Notes under the pieces: model-generated
Database searches by the model: none
Seen by the model: the letters and a program-made list of their open reading frames with translations, nothing else
What the model was told of the DNA's origin: nothing
Origin: DASZIT01 sp052143315
GTDB taxonomy: Bacteria > Actinomycetota > Acidimicrobiia > Acidimicrobiales > RAAP-2
NCBI GenBank assembly: GCA_052143315.1
Contig: JBKQTE010000062.1
Location: 17,523 to 81,522 of the forward strand
Direction: 5' to 3'
Length of the DNA stretch: 64,000 nucleotides
Shown here: positions 24,204-31,483 of the stretch, piece after piece
How the letters are laid out: every line of letters starts with the position of its first letter
How positions within the stretch are numbered: the first letter of the stretch is position 1
Made by a program: the position numbers and the translations under genes

Positions 24204-25196
24204 TCAGGCCGGCGGCCACGGAGGGGCCAGGCCCCGGACCGCCTCCTCGAGGGTGACGCCGATCGGCAGCACCGCCATCACCGGGATGTCGACCCCGTTG
24301 GCCACGTAGCGTCCGATATGACGGCGGCACTCGTCGAACGAGCCGTGGACGAGCAGCGAGTCGACCACCTCGTCGGGGATCACCTCCAGCGCCCGCTTCC
24401 GGTCACCGGCCTGCCAGGCCTCCCACATGGGCTCGAGTGCCGGGCCCCTCCCCAGCCACCGGTGGAACTCGGCGTACACGCCGACGTTGAGGTAGGCGGC
24501 GATCATCCGGCGTCCGACCGTGCGCACGGTTTCGGCGTCCTCGGACGGACAGACGAAGATCCGGGCGGCCACCGGGATGTCGGCGCCGATCTCGGGGACC
24601 ACCGTGGCCACGTCCTCGGCCGACAGCCAGTTGATGATGGTGCCGTCCGCCTCCCGGCCGGCCAGCCGCAGCATCCCGGGGCGCAGGGCGGCCAGGAAGA
24701 TCGGCGGCGGCTGCTCCACCGGGCGGGCCAGCCGGAAGCCACGGACGGTGAAGGTGTCGTACTCGTGGTCGACCTTCTCACCGGCGAGGGCGGTGCGGAG
24801 GAACCGGATGGTGTCGCGCACCCGACGGTACGGCTCCACGAACTCGGCGTTGTTCCAGCGGGTGACGATCACGTCGGACGACGTCCCGAGGCCGAAGTGG
24901 AACCGCCCGGGGGCGGCCTCGGCCATGGATGCCGCACTCTGGGCCAGCAGGGCCGGACCCCGGGTGTAGGCGGGGATGATGGCCACGCCCAATTTGAGCT
25001 GGGGCTCCCAGGCGGCCGCCAACGCCAGGGGGGTGAGGCCGTCGGTCCCGTCGGTCTCCGCCGACCAGACGTCGGTATAGCCGAGCTCGACCAACTGCCG
25101 GTACCAGCTGCGGTGTTCGGCCAGGGTCACCCCGTCGAAGGGCACGGTGATCCCGTAGCGGGACGTCGAGGAGGTGGCGGTCGTCTGGTCGTTCAT
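24204..25196 (-). CDS. LLM-class flavin/F420-dependent oxidoreductase
   Basis: 330 residues. SRYGITVPFDGVTLAEHRSWYRQLVELGYTDVWSAE is split by the start of a luciferase-like barrel, followed by LGVAIIPAYTRGPALLAQSA and GRFHFGLGTSSDV. The arrangement resembles F420-dependent reductases of actinobacteria. The substrate is unknown. It diverges from a 78-residue gene 35 bp away; both starts share one short control region. Confidence 0.85.
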   Translation of the reverse strand: MNDQTTATSSTSRYGITVPFDGVTLAEHRSWYRQLVELGYTDVWSAETDGTDGLTPLALAAAWEPQLKLGVAIIPAYTRGPALLAQSAASMAEAAPGRFHFGLGTSSDVIVTRWNNAEFVEPYRRVRDTIRFLRTALAGEKVDHEYDTFTVRGFRLARPVEQPPPIFLAALRPGMLRLAGREADGTIINWLSAEDVATVVPEIGADIPVAARIFVCPSEDAETVRTVGRRMIAAYLNVGVYAEFHRWLGRGPALEPMWEAWQAGDRKRALEVIPDEVVDSLLVHGSFDECRRHIGRYVANGVDIPVMAVLPIGVTLEEAVRGLAPPWPPA

Positions 25197-25231
25197 GACC
25201 CCGTAATACACCCTCGCGACAGAGTGGTCCC

Positions 25232-25468
25232 ATGGGAACGACCGAGTCGACCAGCCGCCGGTCCCGCCAGCTGCAGCTGCCACTGGCGGAGGCCACCGAG
25301 GCTCCGGAGCAGCCGTCTCTGCCCGAACCGACCGTCGAGTGGCGCCTCGACGAGCACACCCGGCAGGTCGGTCGCCGGGGAATCGCCGCCGCCAGGGCCT
25401 TGCTCGCCGAGCACGCGCCGGCCCCCCGGCCGGGATCCGATCCGGACGGGGCCAGGCGCGCCGCCTGA
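25232..25468 (+). CDS. Small hypothetical protein (78 residues)
   Basis: Contains PTVEWRLDEHTRQVGRRGIAAARALL after a Gln/Pro/Glu-rich N-terminal region (RQLQLPLAEATEAPEQP). The second half should form one charged helix. I recall similar small actinobacterial proteins only vaguely and do not assign a function. It lies 26 bp before the deacetylase gene on the same strand, consistent with an operon. Confidence 0.55.
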   Translation: MGTTESTSRRSRQLQLPLAEATEAPEQPSLPEPTVEWRLDEHTRQVGRRGIAAARALLAEHAPAPRPGSDPDGARRAA

Positions 25469-25494
25469 CGCGGCCAGGCGCTACGGTCGCGTTC

Positions 25495-26328
25495 ATGCCG
25501 ACCGTCGCCGAGCGCCTCGACCACCCCGCCGACGCCAAGCTGCTGCTCCTGCACTGTGCGGAGCTCGGCCTCTGTCACGCCTCCAACGTCGCCGTCTTCG
25601 AGGCGCTGCGCCAGGGCATCGGCACGGCCGCCTCCCTGCTGGTCCCCGCCCCCTGGTCCCGCCAGGCCGCCTCCGGGTACCGCGGCGAGGACGTGGGGGT
25701 ACGGCTGGCCCTCAATGCCGAGCACGATCTCTACCGCTGGGGCCCGATCACCCAGGCCCCCTCGCTGCTCGACGGCGACGGTGGCTTCCCGCGGACGGTC
25801 ACCGACGTGTGGGACCACGCCGACCTCGACGAGGTGCGCCGAGAGTGCCGGGCCCAGGTGGAGCGGGCGGTCCTGTGGGGATTCGACGTCAGCCACCTCG
25901 ACACCCACCTCGACACCCTCCTGCTCCGGCCCGAATTCTTCGATATCTACCTCGAGCTGGCCGTCGACTTCGGGCTTCCCCTCCGCATGCTGGGCGCCGA
26001 GGCGGAGCCGAACATCGGGTTCCCCATCCGGCAGCTGACCGCCGACGAGGGGGTGCTGTTCGCCGACCGGTTCGTGTCGTTGCCGACCAGGCATCCGCGC
26101 GAGGCACTGATCGAGCTGCTCCCCACCCTCGAGCCGGGGCTCACCGAGATCTCCCTTCGGCCCGCCGTCGACACGCCGGAGCTGCGGGCCATCACCACCG
26201 ACTGGACCGACCGCGTCTCCAACCACATCGTGCTGGTCGACGACAGGGGGCTCGGTTCGATCATCGAGGAGGCCGGTGTGACCCTCATCGGCTTCCGCCC
26301 ACTCCGCGACGCCATGCGTCGGGGCTGA
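25495..26328 (+). CDS. ChbG/HpnK (YdjC) family deacetylase
   Basis: 277 residues from ATG 25495. LLLLHCAELGLCHASNVAVFEA matches the family opening, where the more usual ...DDLGL.. metal site has an Asp pair; here the position reads CAELGL, so one metal ligand differs. The downstream SHLDTHLDTLLLRPEFFD supplies the His/Asp ligands. Family members remove acetyl groups from chito-oligosaccharides or hopanoid sugars. It is followed at close range by a membrane protein gene. Substrate not predictable. Confidence 0.78.
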   Translation: MPTVAERLDHPADAKLLLLHCAELGLCHASNVAVFEALRQGIGTAASLLVPAPWSRQAASGYRGEDVGVRLALNAEHDLYRWGPITQAPSLLDGDGGFPRTVTDVWDHADLDEVRRECRAQVERAVLWGFDVSHLDTHLDTLLLRPEFFDIYLELAVDFGLPLRMLGAEAEPNIGFPIRQLTADEGVLFADRFVSLPTRHPREALIELLPTLEPGLTEISLRPAVDTPELRAITTDWTDRVSNHIVLVDDRGLGSIIEEAGVTLIGFRPLRDAMRRG

Positions 26329-26397
26329 TCGCCCGTGCCGGTGGGCCCGACCGTCACCGCCGGGCCCGGGCGGCGACGGTATCCTGACGGGTCACCG

Positions 26398-27147
26398 ATG
26401 GGAGCAGGCGTGGTCGACGAGGACGGGGCGACAGACGGGGCCGGCGCCCCGGCAGCCGGGCCCGCTTCCTTTCGACTCGACAACCTGCTGCTGCTCAGCA
26501 ACGACCGGGCCACACCGCTGCACGTCGAAGGGATCACCCTGGTCTTCGACGCCCAGGGCGTGGAGGTGAGCGCGGCCGGCGACCCACCCCGGGTGCTTCC
26601 CTGGTCCTCGCTCTCCACCCACGTGGTGGAGCCGTGGTCCGGCGAGGTCACCCCCGAGTGGTGGGTCGACCCAGAGCTGAACCGGACCGACGAGGGTCTC
26701 GACGACAGTCCAGACGACGGCGAGGTGATCGACCCCGACGCCACCAATCGGGCGTTCCCCCGCACCGAGCCCGGGGCCCTGATCAGCCTCCGGACACCGT
26801 TCGCCACCTACCGGTTCCTGGTGCCGGGCGGGCGCGCCGAGGAGCTGAGCCCCAAGGTGGCGGAGCTGGCCCTCAGCCACCAGGGACCGACCGGTGCACC
26901 GTCGGTCACCACCGTCCTCACCGGTCCCAACGCCCGCCGGGGCCAGGCGGGCCCCACCGGGGTGACCTGGCGGACCGTGCAGCCGTTCCTGGTCGTCTTC
27001 CTGGTCGTCTTCCTGGTCACCGTGGTGGTCCTGATCCTGCTGCAGAGCGCCGGCACCATCCACCTTCCGTTCCTCGGAGGGGCGAATCCCGGGGCGGTGG
27101 GGCCGGCGGGGGCAGTGGGGCCGGCGGGGGCAGTGGGAGGCGGATGA
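26398..27147 (+). CDS. Hypothetical protein with C-terminal membrane anchor and Gly-Ala repeats
   Basis: 249 residues from ATG 26398; GTG 26335 or GTG 26410 (preceded by GGGAG) are other possible starts. The body (FRLDNLLLLSNDRATPLHVEGITLVFD..., split here) looks like a beta-rich soluble domain. One hydrophobic helix (PFLVVFLVVFLVTVVVLILL, about residues 204-224) anchors it. The tail repeats GAVGPA three times, encoded by an 18-bp tandem repeat. Function unknown. Confidence 0.65.
   Translation: MGAGVVDEDGATDGAGAPAAGPASFRLDNLLLLSNDRATPLHVEGITLVFDAQGVEVSAAGDPPRVLPWSSLSTHVVEPWSGEVTPEWWVDPELNRTDEGLDDSPDDGEVIDPDATNRAFPRTEPGALISLRTPFATYRFLVPGGRAEELSPKVAELALSHQGPTGAPSVTTVLTGPNARRGQAGPTGVTWRTVQPFLVVFLVVFLVTVVVLILLQSAGTIHLPFLGGANPGAVGPAGAVGPAGAVGGG
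27094..27143. repeat. 18-bp tandem repeat encoding GAVGPA
   Basis: Two full units and a third partial unit of GCAGTGGGGCCGGCGGGG (first unit has one substitution) lie at the 3' end of the anchored protein gene. Copy number may vary between strains by slippage. Confidence 0.85.
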
Positions 27148-27194
27148 CCGGTGGCGGGTCCGGAGGCTCCTGGCGCTGAGGCGCTAAAGCGCCG

Positions 27195-27581
27195 TCAGAA
27201 CTCGGTCAACTCGGCGATGCGCCGGCGGAGGTCGAGGTACTCCGGGGTGTTGGTCACCGGCAGGAGCTCCATCATCAGGGCCATGGAGCCGGCCACCTTC
27301 ATCTTCCCCTGCATGAAGGCCACATTGGGGTCGAGCGCCCCGGTCTGGATGGCCACCGCGTCCGCCCACCCGGCGGTCAACGTCACGTCGGGATCGTCGA
27401 TGCGGCCGAGGGCGCTCTCCTTCAGCCGCCCGTCCTCCAGCACCCAGAAGTAGTGGACGTCGCCCTCCGGACCCCCGGTCACGTCATACTGCATGCGGGC
27501 CGACAGTCCGGGACGCACCGGCTGGTCCGCCGCCAGCGCCCGGGTCTGGTCGAACCACTCCTCGGATAGCCATCTACTCAC
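27195..27581 (-). CDS. SCP2 sterol-carrier-like protein
   Basis: 128 residues from GTG. The pattern DVHYFWVLEDGRLKESALGRIDDPDVTLTAGWADAVAIQTG (split here) and VAFMQGKMKVAGSMALMMELLPV matches the SCP2 fold, in which a hydrophobic tunnel binds lipids or acyl-CoA. KMKVAG is the family's typical last strand-helix. Cytoplasmic; may deliver a lipid substrate. It is convergent with the anchored protein and 79 bp from mca on the same strand. Confidence 0.85.
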   Translation of the reverse strand: MSRWLSEEWFDQTRALAADQPVRPGLSARMQYDVTGGPEGDVHYFWVLEDGRLKESALGRIDDPDVTLTAGWADAVAIQTGALDPNVAFMQGKMKVAGSMALMMELLPVTNTPEYLDLRRRIAELTEF

Positions 27582-27660
27582 AGGTGCGCATCCGATCCCT
27601 CCGCTGTCGTCGGTCGTACCGGCGGGTACCGGGCTCGATGCTACCGGGGCAGCCCCGACC

Positions 27661-28608
27661 TCACCGGGCTGGCGACGCCACCGCGTCGGTGACGCCGGCG
27701 AACAGGTCGACCTCGGTGTTCCCCATGGCGGCGGCGTCCACCGTGGTCACCACCGGGCGGCCCCCGTCGGTGGTGGCCACCCGGGCCAGCCGGTACTCGT
27801 CGACCGGCTGGACCCCGTCCATCACCTCGGGCGGCAGCCCGAACCAGAAGGGCGACTCCGGGTCGACCTGGGTGGCGTGGGCCAGCAGGGCCCGACGCCG
27901 GACGTCGCCGAACCCGGAGATGTCGACGGTGGTGGTGACGGGCGACTCGGGGATGCCCTCCCACCGCTTCTGCCACTCCTCGTCGAACGGCGAGTCGAGG
28001 CCCAGCTCGAGGAACTTCTCGTGGATCGCCCGGAACCGGCGGGCGGAGAAGCCCGTGTAGTACAGCTTCTGCGGCTGGTACGGCTCGCCGGCCTCGGGGA
28101 AGCGGTCCGGGTCCCCGGCGGCGGCGAAGGCGACCACCCCGATCTCGTGGACCCGGAGGTGGTCGGGATGGGGATAGCCCGACTGCTCCTCGTCGTAGAC
28201 GACCATGACCTGGGGCCGGGTGCGGCGGATCACCGCCACCAGCCGGCCGACCGCCTGGTCCAGGGGCGCCTGGGCGAAGCTGTCAGGATGGGCGTTGGCC
28301 TGGCTGTCGGGCATCCCCGAGTCCCGGTACCCGAGCATGTCCACCTCGTCGTACCCGATGATGGCGGTGGCCTCCGCCAGCTCCTGTCGGCGGCGGGCGG
28401 GGATGTCCGCCTGGACGTCGGGTGTGTCGAGCGCCGGATTGAGGATCTCCCCCTCCTCGCCGCCGGTGCAGCACACCAGCACGGTGCGGACCCCCGCCTG
28501 GTGGTAGCGGGCCACGGTGCCGGCACCTTTGGACGACTCGTCGTCGGGGTGGGCATGGACGGTCAGGAGGCAGAGCGGGTCGGGCACGCCGATCACGCTA
28601 CCGGGCAC
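27661..28608 (-). CDS. mca: Mycothiol S-conjugate amidase
   Basis: 315 residues. LLTVHAHPDDESSKGAGT carries the zinc site, and VLVCCTGGEEGEILNPAL, GYRDSGM and SGYPHPDHLRVHEIG follow in the order of Mca. The middle QKLYYTGFSARRF and the C-terminal HATQVDPESPFWFGLP are characteristic of Mca rather than MshB. It cleaves mycothiol S-conjugates to release mercapturic acids, a detoxification route of actinobacteria. GTG 28608 is taken as start; a GTG twelve or more bases later is possible. Confidence 0.92.
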   Translation of the reverse strand: MPGSVIGVPDPLCLLTVHAHPDDESSKGAGTVARYHQAGVRTVLVCCTGGEEGEILNPALDTPDVQADIPARRRQELAEATAIIGYDEVDMLGYRDSGMPDSQANAHPDSFAQAPLDQAVGRLVAVIRRTRPQVMVVYDEEQSGYPHPDHLRVHEIGVVAFAAAGDPDRFPEAGEPYQPQKLYYTGFSARRFRAIHEKFLELGLDSPFDEEWQKRWEGIPESPVTTTVDISGFGDVRRRALLAHATQVDPESPFWFGLPPEVMDGVQPVDEYRLARVATTDGGRPVVTTVDAAAMGNTEVDLFAGVTDAVASPAR

Positions 28609-28655
28609 GAAGCACCTAAGCTCACGTGGCGAAGCGTGAGGGAGGACCTACCACC

Positions 28656-29423
28656 ATGGGTGTGATGAAACGGCTGTCCGGGATCGTCCAGGCCAAGACG
28701 AACAAGCTGCTCGACAAGGCCGAGGACCCACGCGAGTCACTCGACCTCTCCTACCAGAAGCAGCTCGAGAGCCTGCAGAAGGTCCGCCGCAGCGTGGCCG
28801 ACGTGACCACCGCCAAGAAGCGGATCGAGCTGCAGGCCGGCCAGCTCCAGGGCCAGGCCGACAAGCTCCAGCAGCAGGCCAAGGCGGCCCTCGGCCAGGG
28901 GAACGAGGACCTGGCCCGCGAGGCCCTGGCCCGCCGGGCGGCGCTGGCCGACCAGCTCAGCGAGCTGCAGACCCAGCACGAGCAGGTCACCGCCCAGGAG
29001 ACGAAGCTGGTCGACACGGCCAAGAAGCTCCAGGCCCAGGTCGACTCCTTCCGCACCAAGAAGGAGACGATGAAGGCGAGCTATACGGCAGCCGAGGCTC
29101 AGACCAAGATCGGCGAGGCCGTCTCTGGCATCTCCGAGTCGATGAGCGACGCCGGCATGTCGATGCAACGGGCCCAGGACAAGATCGACTCCATGCAGGC
29201 CCGGGCCGGCGCCATGGACGAGCTGCTGGCCTCGGGTGCCCTGACCAACCTCAACGCACCGGTCGACGACATCCAGGCCCAGCTGGACAAGGTGCAGTCG
29301 ACCGACGCCGTCGACAACGAGCTGGCCGCCCTCAAGGCCGAGCTCAACGCCCCCGGCCCGGCGGGCGAGCTCCCGTCGGCACCGGCGGTGTCGGCACCCG
29401 CCGCCGAGGAGTCCCCGTCGTGA
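28656..29423 (+). CDS. pspA: PspA/IM30 family membrane-stress protein
   Basis: 255 residues from ATG 28656 with GGGAGGACC upstream. Almost the whole chain is coiled coil (e.g. KQLESLQKVRRSVADVTTAKKR, then LQGQADKLQQQAKAALGQG), with the N-terminal amphipathic helix MKRLSGIVQAKTNKLL. PspA/ESCRT-III proteins coat damaged membranes and keep the proton motive force. The Pro/Ala-rich C-terminal tail is extra. It heads a four-gene set with pspAA, htpX and pspAB, coupled by overlaps or very short gaps. Confidence 0.9.
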   Translation: MGVMKRLSGIVQAKTNKLLDKAEDPRESLDLSYQKQLESLQKVRRSVADVTTAKKRIELQAGQLQGQADKLQQQAKAALGQGNEDLAREALARRAALADQLSELQTQHEQVTAQETKLVDTAKKLQAQVDSFRTKKETMKASYTAAEAQTKIGEAVSGISESMSDAGMSMQRAQDKIDSMQARAGAMDELLASGALTNLNAPVDDIQAQLDKVQSTDAVDNELAALKAELNAPGPAGELPSAPAVSAPAAEESPS

Positions 29424-29701
29424 TCGTCCGGATCCTGGGCGAGGGCCAGTACGAGGTGGCCGACGGGGAGCGCCCGAAGCTCGACGAGCTCGACGCCGCC
29501 CTGGTCAAAGCGGTGGACGCCAGCGACGAGGCGTCCTTCGGCCCGGCCCTGCAGGCGCTGGCCGCTGAGGTGCGCAGGGTGGGCCTGCCCCTGGCCGACG
29601 ATGCCTTCACGCCCTCCGAGCTGGTGGTGCCGTTCGCGGATGCCACCCTGGCCGAGACGCAGCTCCTCCTGGCCGACGCCTCGTCCACCGACGACGGGTG
29701 A
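29420..29701 (+). CDS. pspAA: PspA-associated protein PspAA
   Basis: 93 residues, GTG start overlapping the pspA stop by 4 bp. IVRILGEGQYEV at the start and LDELDAALVKAVDASDEASF followed by VGLPLADDAFTPSELVVP match the small PspAA domain known to occur directly after pspA in actinobacteria and archaea. It is thought to modulate PspA; the biochemical role is not settled. Cytoplasmic. Confidence 0.85.
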   Translation: MIVRILGEGQYEVADGERPKLDELDAALVKAVDASDEASFGPALQALAAEVRRVGLPLADDAFTPSELVVPFADATLAETQLLLADASSTDDG

Positions 29702-29711
29702 CCGGCCGCTC

Positions 29712-30656
29712 GTGAGCACTGCCCGCAACATCCCCTCGGACCGGGGGCTGACCCTCCGGATGTTCTCCACGGGCCTGATGCTGGTCGTCCTGTACGGCGC
29801 GGTGGTCGGCATCCTGATCGCGGTGGGCATCTCCTACGCTCTGGTGCTGGTCCTCGTCTTCGCCTTTCTGTTCGTCCAGTACTGGTTCTCCGACAAGATC
29901 GCCCTGTTCGGCATGGGCGGCCACGAGGTCACCGCCGAGCAGGAGCCCACGCTCCACGGGGTGATCGACCGGCTGTGCGCCCTGGCCGACATGAAGAAGC
30001 CCCGCGTGGCCATCGCCGACACCGACGTGCCCAACGCCTTCGCCACCGGGCGGAGCCCGAAGACGGCGGTGATCTGCGCCACCCGGGGCCTGATGCGCCG
30101 GCTGGACGAGCCCGAGCTCGAGGCGGTGCTGGCCCACGAGCTGTCCCACGTGGCCCACCGCGACGTGGCGGTGATGACCATCGCCAGCTTCCTCGGGATC
30201 ATCGCCGGCCTGGTCACCCGCATCATGCTGTGGACCGGGATGATGGGCGGATTCGGCGGCGGCAACCGAGGGGGCGGCAACCGTGGAGGACAGGACCAGG
30301 CGGCCATGATCGAGCTGGCCGTGCTGGTGGTGTCGGTGGTGGTCTACGCCATCAGCTTCCTGCTGACCCGGGCGCTGTCGCGCTACCGGGAGCTGGCCGC
30401 CGACCGGTCCGGGGCGTTGCTCACCGGACAGCCGTCGGTGCTGGCCTCGGCCCTGGTGAAGGTGACCGGCGACATGTCGAGGATCCCGACCCGCGACCTA
30501 CGGACGGCGGAGGGCTTCAACGCCTTCTTCTTCACCCCGGCCATCAACGGGAAGGGTGGGAACAGCCTCTCCACCATCTTCTCCACGCACCCCTCGCTCG
30601 ACCAGCGGCTCGCCCAGCTCGCCCGCCTCGAGGCGGAGCTGGGGCGCCCCGCCTGA
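29712..30656 (+). CDS. htpX: HtpX-like M48 membrane metalloprotease
   Basis: 314 residues from GTG 29712. Two N-terminal membrane helices (about residues 17-60) precede the zinc motif HELSH at residues 142-146; the third ligand Glu is in YRELAADRSGA near residue 227. A further two helices lie between (about 150-200), interrupted by a Gly/Asn-rich loop. HtpX degrades misfolded membrane proteins. Its position between pspAA and pspAB, sharing the transcript, ties membrane proteolysis to the Psp response. Confidence 0.92.
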   Translation: MSTARNIPSDRGLTLRMFSTGLMLVVLYGAVVGILIAVGISYALVLVLVFAFLFVQYWFSDKIALFGMGGHEVTAEQEPTLHGVIDRLCALADMKKPRVAIADTDVPNAFATGRSPKTAVICATRGLMRRLDEPELEAVLAHELSHVAHRDVAVMTIASFLGIIAGLVTRIMLWTGMMGGFGGGNRGGGNRGGQDQAAMIELAVLVVSVVVYAISFLLTRALSRYRELAADRSGALLTGQPSVLASALVKVTGDMSRIPTRDLRTAEGFNAFFFTPAINGKGGNSLSTIFSTHPSLDQRLAQLARLEAELGRPA

Positions 30657-31276
30657 TGGGCCTGTTGAACACCCTGCTGGGACGGACCAAGCCGGTCCAG
30701 GCCAACCTCGATTCGCTGTTCGGCCTCCCGTCGGCCACCATCACGCTCCAGAGCGCCGCCGGCCTCTCCACCTCCGGCAGGGCCGGGGTCTGCTACAAGC
30801 CGCCGACCGGCCAGAGCTTCACCGACATGCAGGCCGAGGTGATGAGGCTGCTCACCATGGACGGGGGCGGCACGCTGCGCACCGCCCAGGACGCCTACGG
30901 CTACCACTGGGTGGTGGTGGAGAACCCCGACGTCGAGGCGTTGGTCTCCCAGGTCCATCTGGTCAACTCGTCACTGTCCGACGCCGGGTGGGGGTCGCAG
31001 CTGCTCTGCTCGGTCTTCGGGCTGGCCCCCGTCCCCGATGCCGGCCCGGTGTCCGACAGCGGGGCCACCGTCCCGGGGCCCGGCACCGTGCTCCCCTCGA
31101 CCTCGTACCTGGTCTACCTGTTCAAGCGGGGGACCTTCTACCCGTTCGTCCCCGACGGCAAGGAGCACCGCGACACCGGCGAGGAGCTCAAGCTGAAGAG
31201 CCTGGTGGCCGACGACCTGGCCGTCGAGCCGGAGCTCGACCGGTGGTTCCCGCTGTGGGACCTGCCGGTGGGCTGA
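30656..31276 (+). CDS. pspAB: PspA-associated protein PspAB
   Basis: 206 residues, start ATG overlapping the htpX stop by one base. MGLLNTLLGRTKPVQANLDSLF at the N-terminus, TSYLVYLFKRGTFYPFVPDG and the C-terminal LKSLVADDLAVEPELDRWFPLWDLP match the PspAB family, which accompanies PspA and HtpX-type proteases in actinobacteria. There is no membrane segment or known catalytic motif. It likely acts with the other three products at the inner membrane. Confidence 0.85.
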   Translation: MGLLNTLLGRTKPVQANLDSLFGLPSATITLQSAAGLSTSGRAGVCYKPPTGQSFTDMQAEVMRLLTMDGGGTLRTAQDAYGYHWVVVENPDVEALVSQVHLVNSSLSDAGWGSQLLCSVFGLAPVPDAGPVSDSGATVPGPGTVLPSTSYLVYLFKRGTFYPFVPDGKEHRDTGEELKLKSLVADDLAVEPELDRWFPLWDLPVG

Positions 31277-31483
31277 GCCGCCGTTCCATCGCCCGGGCTG
31301 CCCGCGTCCGGTCCAGAGAGAGTAATTTGAAAGGGGTCAAGGATTCCGCACCATCCCGGCGGGAAGCTTCCCCTGGGCGGTCGGAATGTTCAGCATCCCC
31401 ATTTCCCCCGCAGGACCGCCGTCGTCTTGGCGTTAGTCCCTACGACCTCGAACAGAGGCGAAGATGCTAGTGGTGAGCAGTTG

